From Kordiimonas sp. SCSIO 12603 (lineage in GTDB: Bacteria; Pseudomonadota; Alphaproteobacteria; Sphingomonadales; Kordiimonadaceae), in NCBI RefSeq assembly GCF_024398035.1, contig NZ_CP073748.1, forward strand, positions 3,153,001-3,217,000: 64,000 bases of DNA, written 5' to 3'. Below, one piece after another: positions 55,675 through 64,000 of the stretch. The translations under genes and the position numbers were made by a program. The first letter of the stretch is position 1; each line of letters opens with the position of its first letter. Below the pieces are notes generated by a model, which was not told the origin of the DNA, did not search any database, and saw only the letters and a list, made by a program, of their open reading frames with translations.

Positions 55675-57223
55675 TACTGTGGTAACCACAAAGCTTGATG
55701 CCGGCAAATGGCAGCGCCTGTCGCCGTACGCCGTTATTTATTATATTGTAAAGTTCATTTCTGCTTTTGTGAAGCAAGGGGTGCAAAGTTTAGCGCCTTT
55801 AGCTGCCGTTATTTTTACCGCCGGTGAAAATCGCTGGCTAATTATTGGCTTTATCGCTGCAGGCGCCGTTGTCTTTCTGTTAGCAGGCGCCGTACTCAGC
55901 TATTTGAAGTTCCGTTTTCGTATTGCAAATGACACCTTCCTTATTCAGCGGGGGGTGTTTAAACGTAAACGACTAACTCTCACATTTGACCGTATTCAAA
56001 ATGTGGCATTCAAAGAACCCATCTATTTTAGGCCTTTTGGTTTAGTGGTGCTTTCCATTGAAAGCGCAGGATCATCTTCCGAAGAGGTAGGATTAGGTGG
56101 CATCCCTCGTTCATTGGCCGAGGAAATACGCAAAAACGTTTTAAAGGTAAAAAGCAAAGTTCATTCGGAAACAGGTACCGTAGCTGAAGATACTTTAACT
56201 GCGGCACCAGACTCTGATGATGCACAGACCATTATTAAACAACCAGCTTCGGAGCTGGTGCGTTATGGCCTTTCCAACAATAATATTTGGGTATTCGCGG
56301 GTATCATTGGTGGTTCATTGGCACAGGTAGATTGGGACGAATATACTTTCGCACAAGAAACCGAAAATTTAATTGTCTCTCTTATCGGCACGAGCGGCGC
56401 TGCTCTCACCGCTTTTTTCATCAGCGTTCTATTTTTCATTGCTTTTATCTTATTGATGCTCTCAGCAATTGGCGCTGTGGTTTCAAACTATAACTATCAC
56501 CTTACTCGCCATCATGGGCGCTTTCACCGCACGAAAGGTTTATTCGAACGACAAGAGAAAAGCCTGCTGGAAAGCAAAATTCAATGCCTGCAAATTGATC
56601 AACCGTGGGCAGCTCGGCTTTTATCTCGCTTTCACCTTTACCCAAAACAGGTTGGCTTCGCCAAACTGGGTCAGGAAGGCGGCGAGAATGACATGACGGG
56701 AGCCCCACGTTTTCTGATTCCTAGTGTTACGAAAAGCTTTGCGGTAGATTTTTCCAAGCTTCTTTATCCCGACTTCCACTGGGAAAAGGCTACGCTGAAA
56801 CCGATTGACCGAATGTATACCAGAAAGATGCTGGCGTGGGTTTTTGCTCCTATTACCGTCCTACCTGCTACAAGCCTTTCTATAGTCTTTAGCCCTTGGT
56901 TCATGCTTATCTTGCTGTTTCCGGTGTTGGCAATGCCCTTCGTGATGTTAAGGCGTTCCAAGTTTGGTTACGCCTCGGACGGCATCCACGGCATTATACG
57001 CTCCGGATTCTTTGGGCAAAAGCTGACGGTATTCCCTTTCTTCAAGGTACAAACGGTACAGCTTACTCAATCCCCTGCACAGCGGAAAAAAGGGTTAGCT
57101 AATCTGGTCATTAAAATGGCTGGTACATCGCTTCAAATACCTTTCATGCCCCTGCAGGATGCCAAGTCATGGCGAGATCGCATTTTGTACGAAGTGGAAA
57201 GCAATAACTCCTCTTGGATGTAA
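55664..57223 (+). CDS. PH domain-containing membrane protein (YdbT-like, repeated)
   Basis: A 519-residue protein with several helix pairs and three PH-like domains, near 90-165 (LTFDRIQNVAFKEPIYFRPF), 275-365 (SLLESKIQCLQIDQPWAARL) and 430-510 (FPFFKVQTVQLTQSPAQRKK). The repeats match the preceding gene's PH core. It ends at 57223. A 146-base gap with a strong hairpin follows. Confidence 0.85.
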   Translation: MPTDTVVTTKLDAGKWQRLSPYAVIYYIVKFISAFVKQGVQSLAPLAAVIFTAGENRWLIIGFIAAGAVVFLLAGAVLSYLKFRFRIANDTFLIQRGVFKRKRLTLTFDRIQNVAFKEPIYFRPFGLVVLSIESAGSSSEEVGLGGIPRSLAEEIRKNVLKVKSKVHSETGTVAEDTLTAAPDSDDAQTIIKQPASELVRYGLSNNNIWVFAGIIGGSLAQVDWDEYTFAQETENLIVSLIGTSGAALTAFFISVLFFIAFILLMLSAIGAVVSNYNYHLTRHHGRFHRTKGLFERQEKSLLESKIQCLQIDQPWAARLLSRFHLYPKQVGFAKLGQEGGENDMTGAPRFLIPSVTKSFAVDFSKLLYPDFHWEKATLKPIDRMYTRKMLAWVFAPITVLPATSLSIVFSPWFMLILLFPVLAMPFVMLRRSKFGYASDGIHGIIRSGFFGQKLTVFPFFKVQTVQLTQSPAQRKKGLANLVIKMAGTSLQIPFMPLQDAKSWRDRILYEVESNNSSWM

Positions 57224-57290
57224 GTACATTAAAACAGCATGCTATGCGCTGACTGCAACCCAGCTTAACACCATCCATTTTTGTTTCATA

Positions 57291-57322
57291 AAGGTGTGAT
57301 CATTTCGCAACGATCACACCTT
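57291..57322 (+). terminator. 11-bp perfect hairpin between the PH operon and TonB-C gene
   Basis: AAGGTGTGATC pairs perfectly with GATCACACCTT around a 10-base loop. No U-tract follows, and it lies about 70 bases downstream of the PH gene and 50 upstream of the next start, so it may be a terminator or a 5' leader structure. Confidence 0.5.
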
Positions 57323-57369
57323 ATAAAAGTTTCCAGACAACAACCCCACAGCACAGTCTGGAGCCCACC

Positions 57370-57783
57370 ATGTCTATTTTGAAAAACACTGTATTCGCCA
57401 CAGTAATTACAATGTCTGCCGCTCTTCCTGCAATCTCATCTGAAACAACAAAGAATTGGCAAGATGCGTTTCGCAGCAAACTTGCCAATGCCAATCAATA
57501 TCCAAACAATGCGTTAAACCGCAATATTGAAGGCACTGTTAAAATCCGAGTTAAGTTTGACAAAGATGGCTCAGTAAAAGGAGCCGAAGTCTTTCAATCT
57601 TCAGGTCATAAAGTACTTGATAAAGAAGCACTTCAGTCTGTGATTGCTGTAAAATCTCTTCCTTCTCTTCCTGACAATCACAAAGAAATGTCCGTGATCG
57701 TACCTGTAGTATTCCAAATTCAGGATCGTGCAATTGCTCGGTCTACATCCAGTGTGCGCGTGTTCGCATCTGCACATCAATAG
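57370..57783 (+). CDS. Secreted TonB C-terminal domain protein
   Basis: A 137-residue protein. A signal peptide (about 1-24, ending ALPAISSET) leads directly into a TonB-C domain (about 30-120): LNRNIEGTVKIRVKFDKDGS, then VFQSSGHKVLDKEALQSV. There is no membrane anchor or proline-rich spacer, so it cannot act as a standard energy transducer by itself. Function unknown. Confidence 0.78.
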   Translation: MSILKNTVFATVITMSAALPAISSETTKNWQDAFRSKLANANQYPNNALNRNIEGTVKIRVKFDKDGSVKGAEVFQSSGHKVLDKEALQSVIAVKSLPSLPDNHKEMSVIVPVVFQIQDRAIARSTSSVRVFASAHQ

Positions 57784-57796
57784 GTAAAAAGACTGT

Positions 57797-57829
57797 GCCT
57801 GGAACTATAGTTTATTAATAGTTCCAGGC
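57797..57829 (+). terminator. 12-bp perfect hairpin after the TonB-C gene
   Basis: GCCTGGAACTAT (57797-57808) pairs perfectly with ATAGTTCCAGGC (57818-57829) around AGTTTATTA. It is the likely transcript end. The rest of the 57830-58067 gap is AT-rich, with a CACAA-TTC-TTGTG palindrome at 57993-58005 and no gene. Confidence 0.65.
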
Positions 57830-58067
57830 TATCCATATTTAAGAATATCATGAAATACTTTTCTCTTTACATCGCGTTTCATAAACCTAGTTTTTAACCT
57901 TTTCTAAATAGTCACAATTAGGCCACATTTTAACTGTTGCTCATATACAACATTTATATTTTCGTTACCTCAACACCCTAAAATATGCTCAGCACAATTC
58001 TTGTGATTTACCAGGTCAATCCATACATACCGGCTCCTATTTAAAACTTTGTGTTAGGAGTTAAATT

Positions 58068-58541
58068 ATGAAAAATACAATTATTGCAATCGCTTCTGCA
58101 GCATTTCTTTCTTCAGTAGCTGTTGCTGACGATACGAAGAAATTCGATGGTGCATTCGCTGGTGTTGAAGCTGGTTATGCAGACTTCGGCGCAGCAGATG
58201 CATTCATTTATGGTGCAGAAGCCGGTTACCGCAAGCAATTCAACAACAACGTTGTAGTTGGTATTGAAGGTACATTCACGGGCGTTGATCTAAATGGCGT
58301 TGACTTCCTTTGGTCAACAACACTGACAGCTGGTCGCACATTTGGCACAAACAATGACCATCTTCTTTTCCTTGGTGCTGGCCTTGCTCAAATCAACACG
58401 GATTTTGGTTCAAGCGAAGCGTTCAAAACAGATCTCGGTTATGAATACGCGTTAGAAAACGGTTTTAGCGTTCGCGTTAAAGCAACTACATACGATTTCG
58501 ACGATTTCCAAACAACTGCGGGTATTTCTTACCGCTTCTAA
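58068..58541 (+). CDS. Small outer-membrane beta-barrel protein
   Basis: A 157-residue protein with a signal peptide (MKNTIIAIASAAFLSSVAVA). The mature part has alternating hydrophobic beta strands and ends in ISYRF, the C-terminal aromatic signal for BAM insertion. The size suggests an eight-stranded barrel like the OmpA/porin-family N-domain. A TTAGGAGTT Shine-Dalgarno is strong. Role unknown. Confidence 0.8.
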   Translation: MKNTIIAIASAAFLSSVAVADDTKKFDGAFAGVEAGYADFGAADAFIYGAEAGYRKQFNNNVVVGIEGTFTGVDLNGVDFLWSTTLTAGRTFGTNNDHLLFLGAGLAQINTDFGSSEAFKTDLGYEYALENGFSVRVKATTYDFDDFQTTAGISYRF

Positions 58542-58564
58542 CGTGCCAGTTACCCACATATAAA

Positions 58565-58589
58565 AAAGGCGGGGTAAAACCCCGCCTTT
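58565..58589. terminator. Bidirectional terminator between the beta-barrel gene and ettA
   Basis: AAAGGCGGGG (58565-58574) pairs perfectly with CCCCGCCTTT (58580-58589) around TAAAA. On the minus strand six T residues follow, so it terminates ettA strongly. It lies 24 bases after the barrel gene. Confidence 0.85.
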
Positions 58590-58609
58590 CACTAAATCTA
58601 AAATAGTTA

Positions 58610-60280
58610 TTACCGTTCAAACTTGCGGTATTTAATACGGTGTGGCTGTGTTGCCTCTGCACCCAAGCGGCGCTTCTTATCTTCTTCATACGCTTCGAAG
58701 TTACCTTCAAACCATTCAACATGGCTGTTACCTTCAAAAGCAAGAATATGTGTTGCGATACGGTCAAGGAAGAAGCGGTCGTGACTGATAACCACAGCAC
58801 AACCAGCGAAGTTTTCAATCGCTTCCTCAAGCGCAGCTAGTGTTTCTGTATCAAGGTCATTTGTCGGTTCATCGAACAGTAGCACGTTGCCGCCTTCTTT
58901 CAGCATCTTCGCCATATGAACACGGTTACGTTCACCACCAGAAAGCAGACCTAGTTTCTTCTGCTGATCACCACCCTTAAAGTTAAAGGCACCACAGTAA
59001 GCACGGGTGCTGATCTCTGTTTTACCGAAGTAGAAGATGTCATGACCGTCAGAAATTTCTTCCCAAACGTTCTTATTGTCATCTAGTGAATCTCGGCTCT
59101 GATCCACATAACCAAGCTCAACGGTATCACCAATCTCAATTGAGCCAGCATCTGGCTGTTCCTGACCAGTAATAAGTTTAAAGAGAGTTGATTTACCAGC
59201 ACCGTTTGCACCAATCACACCAACGATGCCACCCGGTGGCAGGCTGAAGGATAGATTTTCAAATAGTAGCTTATCACCAAATGCCTTTGTAAGACCTTCA
59301 GCTTCAATTACCTTACCACCGAGGCGTGCTGGTGGCTGAATTTTAATCTGTGCTGGGCCGGATACACGCTCTTGCTGCTGCTGAAGCATTTCATCATATG
59401 CCTTGATACGGGCTTTTGATTTTGCCTGGCGTGCTTTCGGGCTCTGTCTGATCCACTCAAGCTCGGCATTCATTGCTTTTTCGCGTGATTTATCAGCGCG
59501 TTCTTCCTGCGCCATACGCTTGGTCTTCATTTCAAGCCAAGCGCTATAGTTACCTTCGAACGGGATACCACGCCCACGGTCAAGCTCAAGAACCCACTCA
59601 ACAACATTATCAAGGAAGTAACGGTCGTGCGTCACGAGAATTACACAGCCTTTATACTGCTGTAGATACTGCTCAAGCCACGCTACAGATTCAGCGTCAA
59701 GGTGGTTTGTTGGCTCATCGAGAAGCAGGATATTTGGCTTTTCTAGAAGCAGCTTACAAAGAGCTACACGGCGTTTCTCACCACCAGAAAGCTTATCAAC
59801 AGACCAATCATTTGGTGGGCAGCAAAGTGCGTCCATCGCCACTTCCGCCTGAGACTGAAGGTCCCACGCATCAGCTGCATCAATTTGCTCCTGAAGTTCA
59901 CCCATACGGTTCAGAAGATCCATATTCTCAGGATCCATACCGTAATCACCAGCAACTTGGTTAAACTCGTCTACGAGGGACTGAGTTTCAGCTAGGCCAA
60001 GCATTACGTTACCTAGAACATCAAGGTTTTCATCAAGCTGTGGTTCCTGCGGAAGGTAACCAACCTTGATACCGTCAGCCGCCCAGGCTTCACCCTGGAA
60101 TTCTGTATCCATACCAGCCATGATTTTCATGAGCGTGGATTTACCGGCACCGTTCTGACCAATGATGGAAATCTTTGCATCAGGCAGGAAGTTAAGAGAG
60201 ATATTGTTCAGAACCTGCTTACCACCTGGATATGTTTTCGACAGGCGGTGCATCTGATACACGTATTGATAAGAAGCCAT
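58610..60280 (-). CDS. ettA: Energy-dependent translational throttle protein EttA (ABC-F)
   Basis: A 556-residue ABC-F ATPase. Walker A: IGQNGAGKSTLMKIMAG and IGANGAGKSTLFKLITG. Signatures: LSGGEKRRVALCK and LSGGERNRVHMAK. Walker B: ILLLDEPTNHLDAE and VLLFDEPTNDLDTE. The first domain has the toothpick/arm insertion between Walker A and signature typical of EttA. It binds the ribosomal E site and gates early elongation according to ATP/ADP. The start ATG at 60280 reads MASYQYVYQMHRLSKTYPGG, the family opening. Confidence 0.96.
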   Translation of the reverse strand: MASYQYVYQMHRLSKTYPGGKQVLNNISLNFLPDAKISIIGQNGAGKSTLMKIMAGMDTEFQGEAWAADGIKVGYLPQEPQLDENLDVLGNVMLGLAETQSLVDEFNQVAGDYGMDPENMDLLNRMGELQEQIDAADAWDLQSQAEVAMDALCCPPNDWSVDKLSGGEKRRVALCKLLLEKPNILLLDEPTNHLDAESVAWLEQYLQQYKGCVILVTHDRYFLDNVVEWVLELDRGRGIPFEGNYSAWLEMKTKRMAQEERADKSREKAMNAELEWIRQSPKARQAKSKARIKAYDEMLQQQQERVSGPAQIKIQPPARLGGKVIEAEGLTKAFGDKLLFENLSFSLPPGGIVGVIGANGAGKSTLFKLITGQEQPDAGSIEIGDTVELGYVDQSRDSLDDNKNVWEEISDGHDIFYFGKTEISTRAYCGAFNFKGGDQQKKLGLLSGGERNRVHMAKMLKEGGNVLLFDEPTNDLDTETLAALEEAIENFAGCAVVISHDRFFLDRIATHILAFEGNSHVEWFEGNFEAYEEDKKRRLGAEATQPHRIKYRKFER

Positions 60281-60365
60281 TCTTTACTGGTCCTTGAAGT
60301 CTGAAAAATTAAATTAGTCTGCTGTTACCTTAGTTAGCACCAAAGAACAAGCGCGAACGCACGCT

Positions 60366-60782
60366 TTAACGTGCATTCCGAGGGAAAGTTTCAAACGTGA
60401 TCAAGCCATCATCCAGATGCACCCACGGCATACGAGTACGTACATAAGCATGCCCCTCAGGCTTGAATTCCGAGGCGTTTTCAAAAAGTGCTACATGCAG
60501 ATGAATTTCATCCGGCCACGCTTCACCTTCAAAAGCAATACTACTGCCGCAGGTACCACAGAAACTCCGCTTCACACTCGCACTGGATTTAAAGATTTTT
60601 GGAGTATCTCCGCTGAAACGCACATGCTCTGCCGCAAACCCCGCATATGTTGCAAAACCTGCGCTCGTCGCTTTTTGGCAACTCGGGCAATGGCAATGCC
60701 CCACCCAGCGTTCCTTACCGTACACCTCAACATGCACAGCCCCGCAAAGACATTTACCAGTATAGAGTGGTTCACACGTCAT
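60366..60782 (-). CDS. GFA family protein (zinc-binding)
   Basis: About 138 residues. Zinc cysteines are in GKCLCGAVHVEV, VGHCHCPSCQKATSAGF and FCGTCGSSIAFEG. This matches the main GFA/CENP-V type better than the copy at 47.6 kb. The ATG at 60782 follows TGGGGATTATT. An in-frame ATG at 60824 would add 14 residues. Substrate unknown. Confidence 0.85.
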   Translation of the reverse strand: MTCEPLYTGKCLCGAVHVEVYGKERWVGHCHCPSCQKATSAGFATYAGFAAEHVRFSGDTPKIFKSSASVKRSFCGTCGSSIAFEGEAWPDEIHLHVALFENASEFKPEGHAYVRTRMPWVHLDDGLITFETFPRNAR

Positions 60783-60851
60783 AATAATCCCCATATCTTG
60801 ATAGAAAATATGGGGAAAAGGCAAAGTTATTTCAACAGCATAATAAAACGA

Positions 60852-61493
60852 TCAGGAAAGCTGATGTTGAATAAGGGTAGCGCACACTGCCAACATGATA
60901 ATGGCAATAAGGGAATCTAGAATACGCCACGTTATTTTCTTTCGGAACAAAGGAGCAGCCTTCTTTGCGCCATATGCCAAACCATAAAACCAGATGGCTG
61001 ACGCCGTCCAGGCACCAATCATAAAGGCATTCCGAAGCGCATCAGTTTCATATTTAATGCTTACGCCACCGATTAGCACCATCGTGTCTACATAAACCCA
61101 TGGATTCAAAAATGTGAAAGCAAGTGTGTGCAGGATAGCGATTTTCACACCCTGTCCGGCCGCATCACCAGCAGATGCATCAATATCATCCTGAGTAATA
61201 GCTTCTGGCTTTAAGGCAGACTTAGCGCTTTTTAAAGCAAACCAAAGCAGGAAAACAGCTCCTCCCCACCCCATCCAAGTGGAAAGCGCTTCATTTTCTG
61301 CGATGATTTTTCCCGTCCCGAAAACACCCAGACCAATTAGCAAGATATCAGACAAAAAGCATACGGTGGCCACAGGTAGTACATGGCGCTGCCTCAAACC
61401 TTGCCTAAGCAAATATGCATTCTGCGGGCCGATAGCGACAATCAACCCAAATGAAATCATAAAGCCTTCTATAAATATCGGCATTGTCGTCAC
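60852..61493 (-). CDS. LysE/ArgO-type amino acid exporter
   Basis: A 213-residue membrane protein with six helices. The family opening GFMISFGLIVAIGPQNAYLLRQGLRQ and the fourth-helix region TLAFTFLNPWVYVDTMVLIGG are those of LysE/ArgO, which export lysine or arginine. The start is GTG at 61493 or ATG at 61484. No LysG/ArgP regulator is adjacent. Confidence 0.9.
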   Translation of the reverse strand: MTTMPIFIEGFMISFGLIVAIGPQNAYLLRQGLRQRHVLPVATVCFLSDILLIGLGVFGTGKIIAENEALSTWMGWGGAVFLLWFALKSAKSALKPEAITQDDIDASAGDAAGQGVKIAILHTLAFTFLNPWVYVDTMVLIGGVSIKYETDALRNAFMIGAWTASAIWFYGLAYGAKKAAPLFRKKITWRILDSLIAIIMLAVCATLIQHQLS

Positions 61494-61708
61494 CGCAGAA
61501 TCCCTATTTCAGAACTTTCATCTGCAATATCACACTGTGCTCATATTCAATAGATCAAGCTCCTGATGCAAAGATGAAAAGAACTTAAGTACCTTACTGA
61601 AAAACTTAATCGCATATTTTCTGCTATAGTCGGGTTCTTACTCAAGTGATTGGAGGTCTATAGCCCTTAGGAACGTTAATAGGAAAAATGGCCAACAGGA
61701 GAGAAAAT

Positions 61709-62266
61709 ATGAAAGATACTTTTGAGAAATTTAGTGGCATGACCGTGGCACTACACTGGCTTGTCGGCTTGTCTATTATTGGGCTAATTGCTGTTGGTAT
61801 CTATATGGAAGAAAACGAAGTTTATGCACTTTATGATATTCACAAGGCGTTTGGGGTGTCGATCTTTGCCTTCATTCTCTACAGGGTTTTCTGGCGTATT
61901 AAAAACGGCTGGCCAACACCAGTTGGTGACTACAGTAAAATCGAACATCTATCAGCAAAAGTGATCCATTATGTGCTCATAATTGGCACTCTGCTTTTCC
62001 CTATTTCCGGGATGATCTATTCCGGTTTCGGTGGTTACGGCATTGATGTGTTTGGCCTTCAGCTTGTCGCAGAAAATCTAGACCCAAATAATGCTGAGGA
62101 ATTCATTGCGCACAACGAAACCATAGCAAGCCTTGGAAAAGAAATTCATGGCATACTCGGTGATGTCATGATCATTGCGATCCTGCTTCATATTGCGGGC
62201 GCCCTGAAACACCACGTGATGGATAAAGACGGTACTTTGAAACGGATGCTGGGCAAAAGTATTTAA
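61709..62266 (+). CDS. Cytochrome b561-type dihaem membrane protein
   Basis: A 185-residue protein with four transmembrane helices. Four histidines suited to two b haems are in TVALHWLVGL, YDIHKAFGV, KVIHYVLIIG and AILLHIAGALKHHV. Bacterial members carry electrons between quinone and periplasmic acceptors or act as superoxide:quinone oxidoreductases (CybB). The ATG at 61709 follows CAGGAGAGAAA. It is monocistronic, ending at a terminator. Confidence 0.88.
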   Translation: MKDTFEKFSGMTVALHWLVGLSIIGLIAVGIYMEENEVYALYDIHKAFGVSIFAFILYRVFWRIKNGWPTPVGDYSKIEHLSAKVIHYVLIIGTLLFPISGMIYSGFGGYGIDVFGLQLVAENLDPNNAEEFIAHNETIASLGKEIHGILGDVMIIAILLHIAGALKHHVMDKDGTLKRMLGKSI

Positions 62267-62289
62267 CGAACCAGCAAACAACAAACACC

Positions 62290-62321
62290 GCAAAGCCTCA
62301 TTCATTTGATGAGGCTTTTGC
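62290..62321. terminator. Bidirectional terminator after cytochrome b561
   Basis: GCAAAGCCTCAT pairs with ATGAGGCTTTTGC (one bulged T) around a short loop, followed by mixed A/T sequence. It lies between convergent genes. Confidence 0.75.
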
Positions 62322-62350
62322 ATATTTAAAACATAACGCTGTAGCTTGGT

Positions 62351-63343
62351 TTAGAAATATTCACGTATCCATCTATGAATAGCTGTATTTACTTCTTCTG
62401 AACGTTCCTGCTGGCTCCAATGTCCACATCCTTTCAGATCATGTCTGGTATAGGGCTTACAGAGGTCTTCCATACCATCCGCCAAATTAGGCGGGCACGC
62501 GCGGTCCATTTCCGCGGTGATCATCAGGCATGGCTTTTCCACCTTTGGAAGCTGTCCCCCCACAAGGAACTGTTTCTGCGCTTCCCAGTTCTCAGCCATA
62601 TTACGGTACCAGTGCAAAGGCCCAGTGAAACCACTTTCTGTATATGCCTCTACATAATATTCAAGCTCTTCCTCTGGCATCAAAAGCTCACCGCCCCAAG
62701 CATCTTCACCCGCTTGTAGAAGACTGATAAGATCAAGACTTTCCACCTCAAAAGCAAAACTGGTTTTGCCGCTGCTCTTACCGTTCCCCGGCTTACGAAG
62801 GAAAAACTTAAACGTTTCACGAAGGTCTTTTTCGAGGATCGGCTCACAAGCCCCCTCTTCCTGGAACCGAACAATATACATTTGCTCGCCAAGACGTTCT
62901 CTGAAGATAGTAATCGGATCGATAGGGAAATGGCGCAGAAGAGGCACATTTAACCCTGCACACCCCATAACACGTTCGCCGATATAAAAAGGCAATTGCC
63001 ATAAAACTATAGCGCCCCAGTCGTGGCCAACAAAGATAGCTTTTTCAATACCATAGTGATCCAGTAAACCAGCCAGATCACCACTCAAGTGTTTCATGGT
63101 GTAGTTTTCTTTGCCCTGCGGCTTTGATGATCTTCCGTAACCACGTTGATCAGGCGCGATAACAGGATACCCAGCTTCAGAAAAATACTCCAACTGTGCT
63201 CGCCAACTATATGCGATTTCTGGAAAACCGTGGAGAAACACGATAGCTGGTTTATCAGTTTCACTAAAATCAGGGCCAGCGCGGTACACTGGCAGTGTTA
63301 CACCATTTGTTTCCACAAACTCCGGATTAGTGAAATCAACCAC
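62351..63343 (-). CDS. Alpha/beta hydrolase, epoxide hydrolase-like
   Basis: A 330-residue enzyme. The oxyanion motif is HGFPEIAYSWRAQL (38-51), the nucleophile is Asp108 in VGHDWGAIV, and the catalytic His lies in GCGHWSQQE near residue 309. An Asp nucleophile and HGFPE fit soluble epoxide hydrolases, with haloalkane dehalogenase as a less likely option. The substrate is unknown. It starts 23 bases after the end of the SNF transporter, so it may be co-transcribed. Confidence 0.88.
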   Translation of the reverse strand: MVDFTNPEFVETNGVTLPVYRAGPDFSETDKPAIVFLHGFPEIAYSWRAQLEYFSEAGYPVIAPDQRGYGRSSKPQGKENYTMKHLSGDLAGLLDHYGIEKAIFVGHDWGAIVLWQLPFYIGERVMGCAGLNVPLLRHFPIDPITIFRERLGEQMYIVRFQEEGACEPILEKDLRETFKFFLRKPGNGKSSGKTSFAFEVESLDLISLLQAGEDAWGGELLMPEEELEYYVEAYTESGFTGPLHWYRNMAENWEAQKQFLVGGQLPKVEKPCLMITAEMDRACPPNLADGMEDLCKPYTRHDLKGCGHWSQQERSEEVNTAIHRWIREYF

Positions 63344-63365
63344 GTTAGCTTCCCCTCTTTACTCT

Positions 63366-64000
63366 TTAGTGCCCGCCTCCAAAGATCGCTGTCAGGAACA
63401 AGGCAATGATCGCAATCGGCACCAGATATTTAAGCGCCCCATACCAAATGCTAAATAGCGCGCCATTTTCCATGGGCAAGGCAGCGCGCACATCTTCGCG
63501 CTTCAAGCCCCATCCCACCATAAGAGCAAATGCGAGGCCGCCCAGCGGCAACACTACATTGTTTACACCTTCACGGATCAGGTCAAACGGTGTCATACCC
63601 TCAAATCCAAGGAATGCGAGAGGATAAAAATCTGCCCACGAACTGAAAGATAGCGTTGTTGCGAGGCTAAGAATAAAAGCACCTAATCCCATAACCCAGG
63701 CCGATTTAGCTCTACTCCAGCCAGCTTCCTCAAGCCGTGCTGTAGGAGGTGATAAGAGGCTAATTGCGGATGTAATAGCTGCAAATGTCAGCAACAGGAA
63801 AAATACAAACGCAAGAATGGCACCGCCCGGGATACCGGAGAAAGCAAGTGGCAGCGTGATAAACACAAGTCCCGGCCCTGCCGCAGGGTCAATATTCGCA
63901 GAGAAAAGAATTGGAAAAATTGCGAGACCCGCCAGCAGCGCAACCGAGAGGTCCATCAACACAATCCAGAGGGACGCCTTAGGCAAGTTTACATCATCCC
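63366..64000 (-). CDS. Sodium-dependent SNF-family transporter, C-terminal part (cut by window end)
   Basis: The visible 3' part encodes about 206 residues with roughly five hydrophobic helices. GLVFITLPLAFSGIPGGAIL and FLLLTFAAITSAISLLSPPT match the sixth-eighth helix region of LeuT-fold neurotransmitter:sodium symporters. The reading frame continues past base 64000, so the start is outside the window; the first visible ATG at 63986 is internal. Such proteins import amino acids with sodium. Confidence 0.85.
   Translation of the reverse strand, partial: DDVNLPKASLWIVLMDLSVALLAGLAIFPILFSANIDPAAGPGLVFITLPLAFSGIPGGAILAFVFFLLLTFAAITSAISLLSPPTARLEEAGWSRAKSAWVMGLGAFILSLATTLSFSSWADFYPLAFLGFEGMTPFDLIREGVNNVVLPLGGLAFALMVGWGLKREDVRAALPMENGALFSIWYGALKYLVPIAIIALFLTAIFGGGH

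Noticed and set aside
59473-59964. A 163-codon open frame antisense to ettA
   Set aside because: Composition (Gln/His/Tyr-rich) and full overlap with a conserved ABC-F gene point to a shadow.
47632-60782. The two GFA genes as a recent duplication
   Set aside because: Their cysteine motifs and intervening sequence differ too much. They look like separate subfamily members.
1-64000. CRISPR arrays, insertion sequences, prophage or integrated elements
   Set aside because: No regularly spaced repeats, transposase, integrase or phage structural genes were seen, and the tRNA gene shows no adjacent integrase or duplicated 3' end.

Overview
This window is chromosomal DNA from a motile, Gram-negative alphaproteobacterium. 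The evidence is the CtrA, ChpT and SciP cell-cycle proteins, a FlbD-type flagellar activator, the order ruvC-ruvA-ruvB-ybgC-tolQ-tolR-tolA-tolB, and an alphaproteobacterial-style CheA with a C-terminal receiver. AlkB and the moderate-to-low GC (by eye) suggest a marine heterotroph. Kordiimonadales is a plausible order, but that is inference from memory, not a search result. I see no IS element, prophage, CRISPR array or rRNA.

Layout. (1) 1-8.6 kb, metabolic genes: AraC regulator, SRPBCC protein, secreted serine hydrolase, tRNA-Met(CAT), OsmC protein, a TetR regulator divergent from alkB, a large methyltransferase, and mnmA. (2) 8.8-25.8 kb, a nearly continuous plus-strand flagellar block: fliK-flgD-flgE behind a sigma-54 promoter, sciP behind a CtrA box, then fliF-fliG-fliH-fliN-motA-flbD-flhA-flhF-flhG and a 705-residue FliK-like protein. 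(3) 25.9-28.2 kb: a DMT exporter and a class III aminotransferase interrupt the motility genes. (4) 28.2-38.0 kb: fliJ and fliI (minus) diverge from ctrA (plus), followed by a minus-strand run read from its 5' end as chpT, cheA, cheW, cheY, cheB, cheR. (5) 38.2-40.5 kb: a CysQ-like phosphatase and two tandem substrate-binding proteins. (6) 40.5-47.5 kb: the tol and ruv genes and yebC, all minus. (7) 47.6-64.0 kb, mixed genes: two GFA proteins, diheme cytochrome c, kelch protein, GNAT, cupin, DUF817, the ABC-F proteins Uup and EttA, PH-domain pair, TonB-C and small beta-barrel proteins, LysE exporter, cytochrome b561, alpha/beta hydrolase, and a truncated SNF transporter at the right edge.

How the genes work together. 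The flagellar basal body, export gate, hook, C-ring, stator A subunit and polar placement genes (flhF/flhG) lie with their probable transcriptional hierarchy. CtrA would be fed by ChpT, SciP would modulate CtrA, and FlbD would drive sigma-54 promoters. Visible DNA motifs fit this: a TTAA-N7-TTAACC box before sciP, spaced GTTAAC repeats before ctrA, a consensus -24/-12 promoter before fliK, and a perfect palindrome before fliF.

The most unusual object is CheA. Between the phosphotransfer domain and the dimerisation domain, at the place usually held by the P2 domain, it carries about 115 residues that read like a group-1 truncated haemoglobin fold lacking the proximal histidine. This looks like a haem-less globin-type module inside a chemotaxis kinase.
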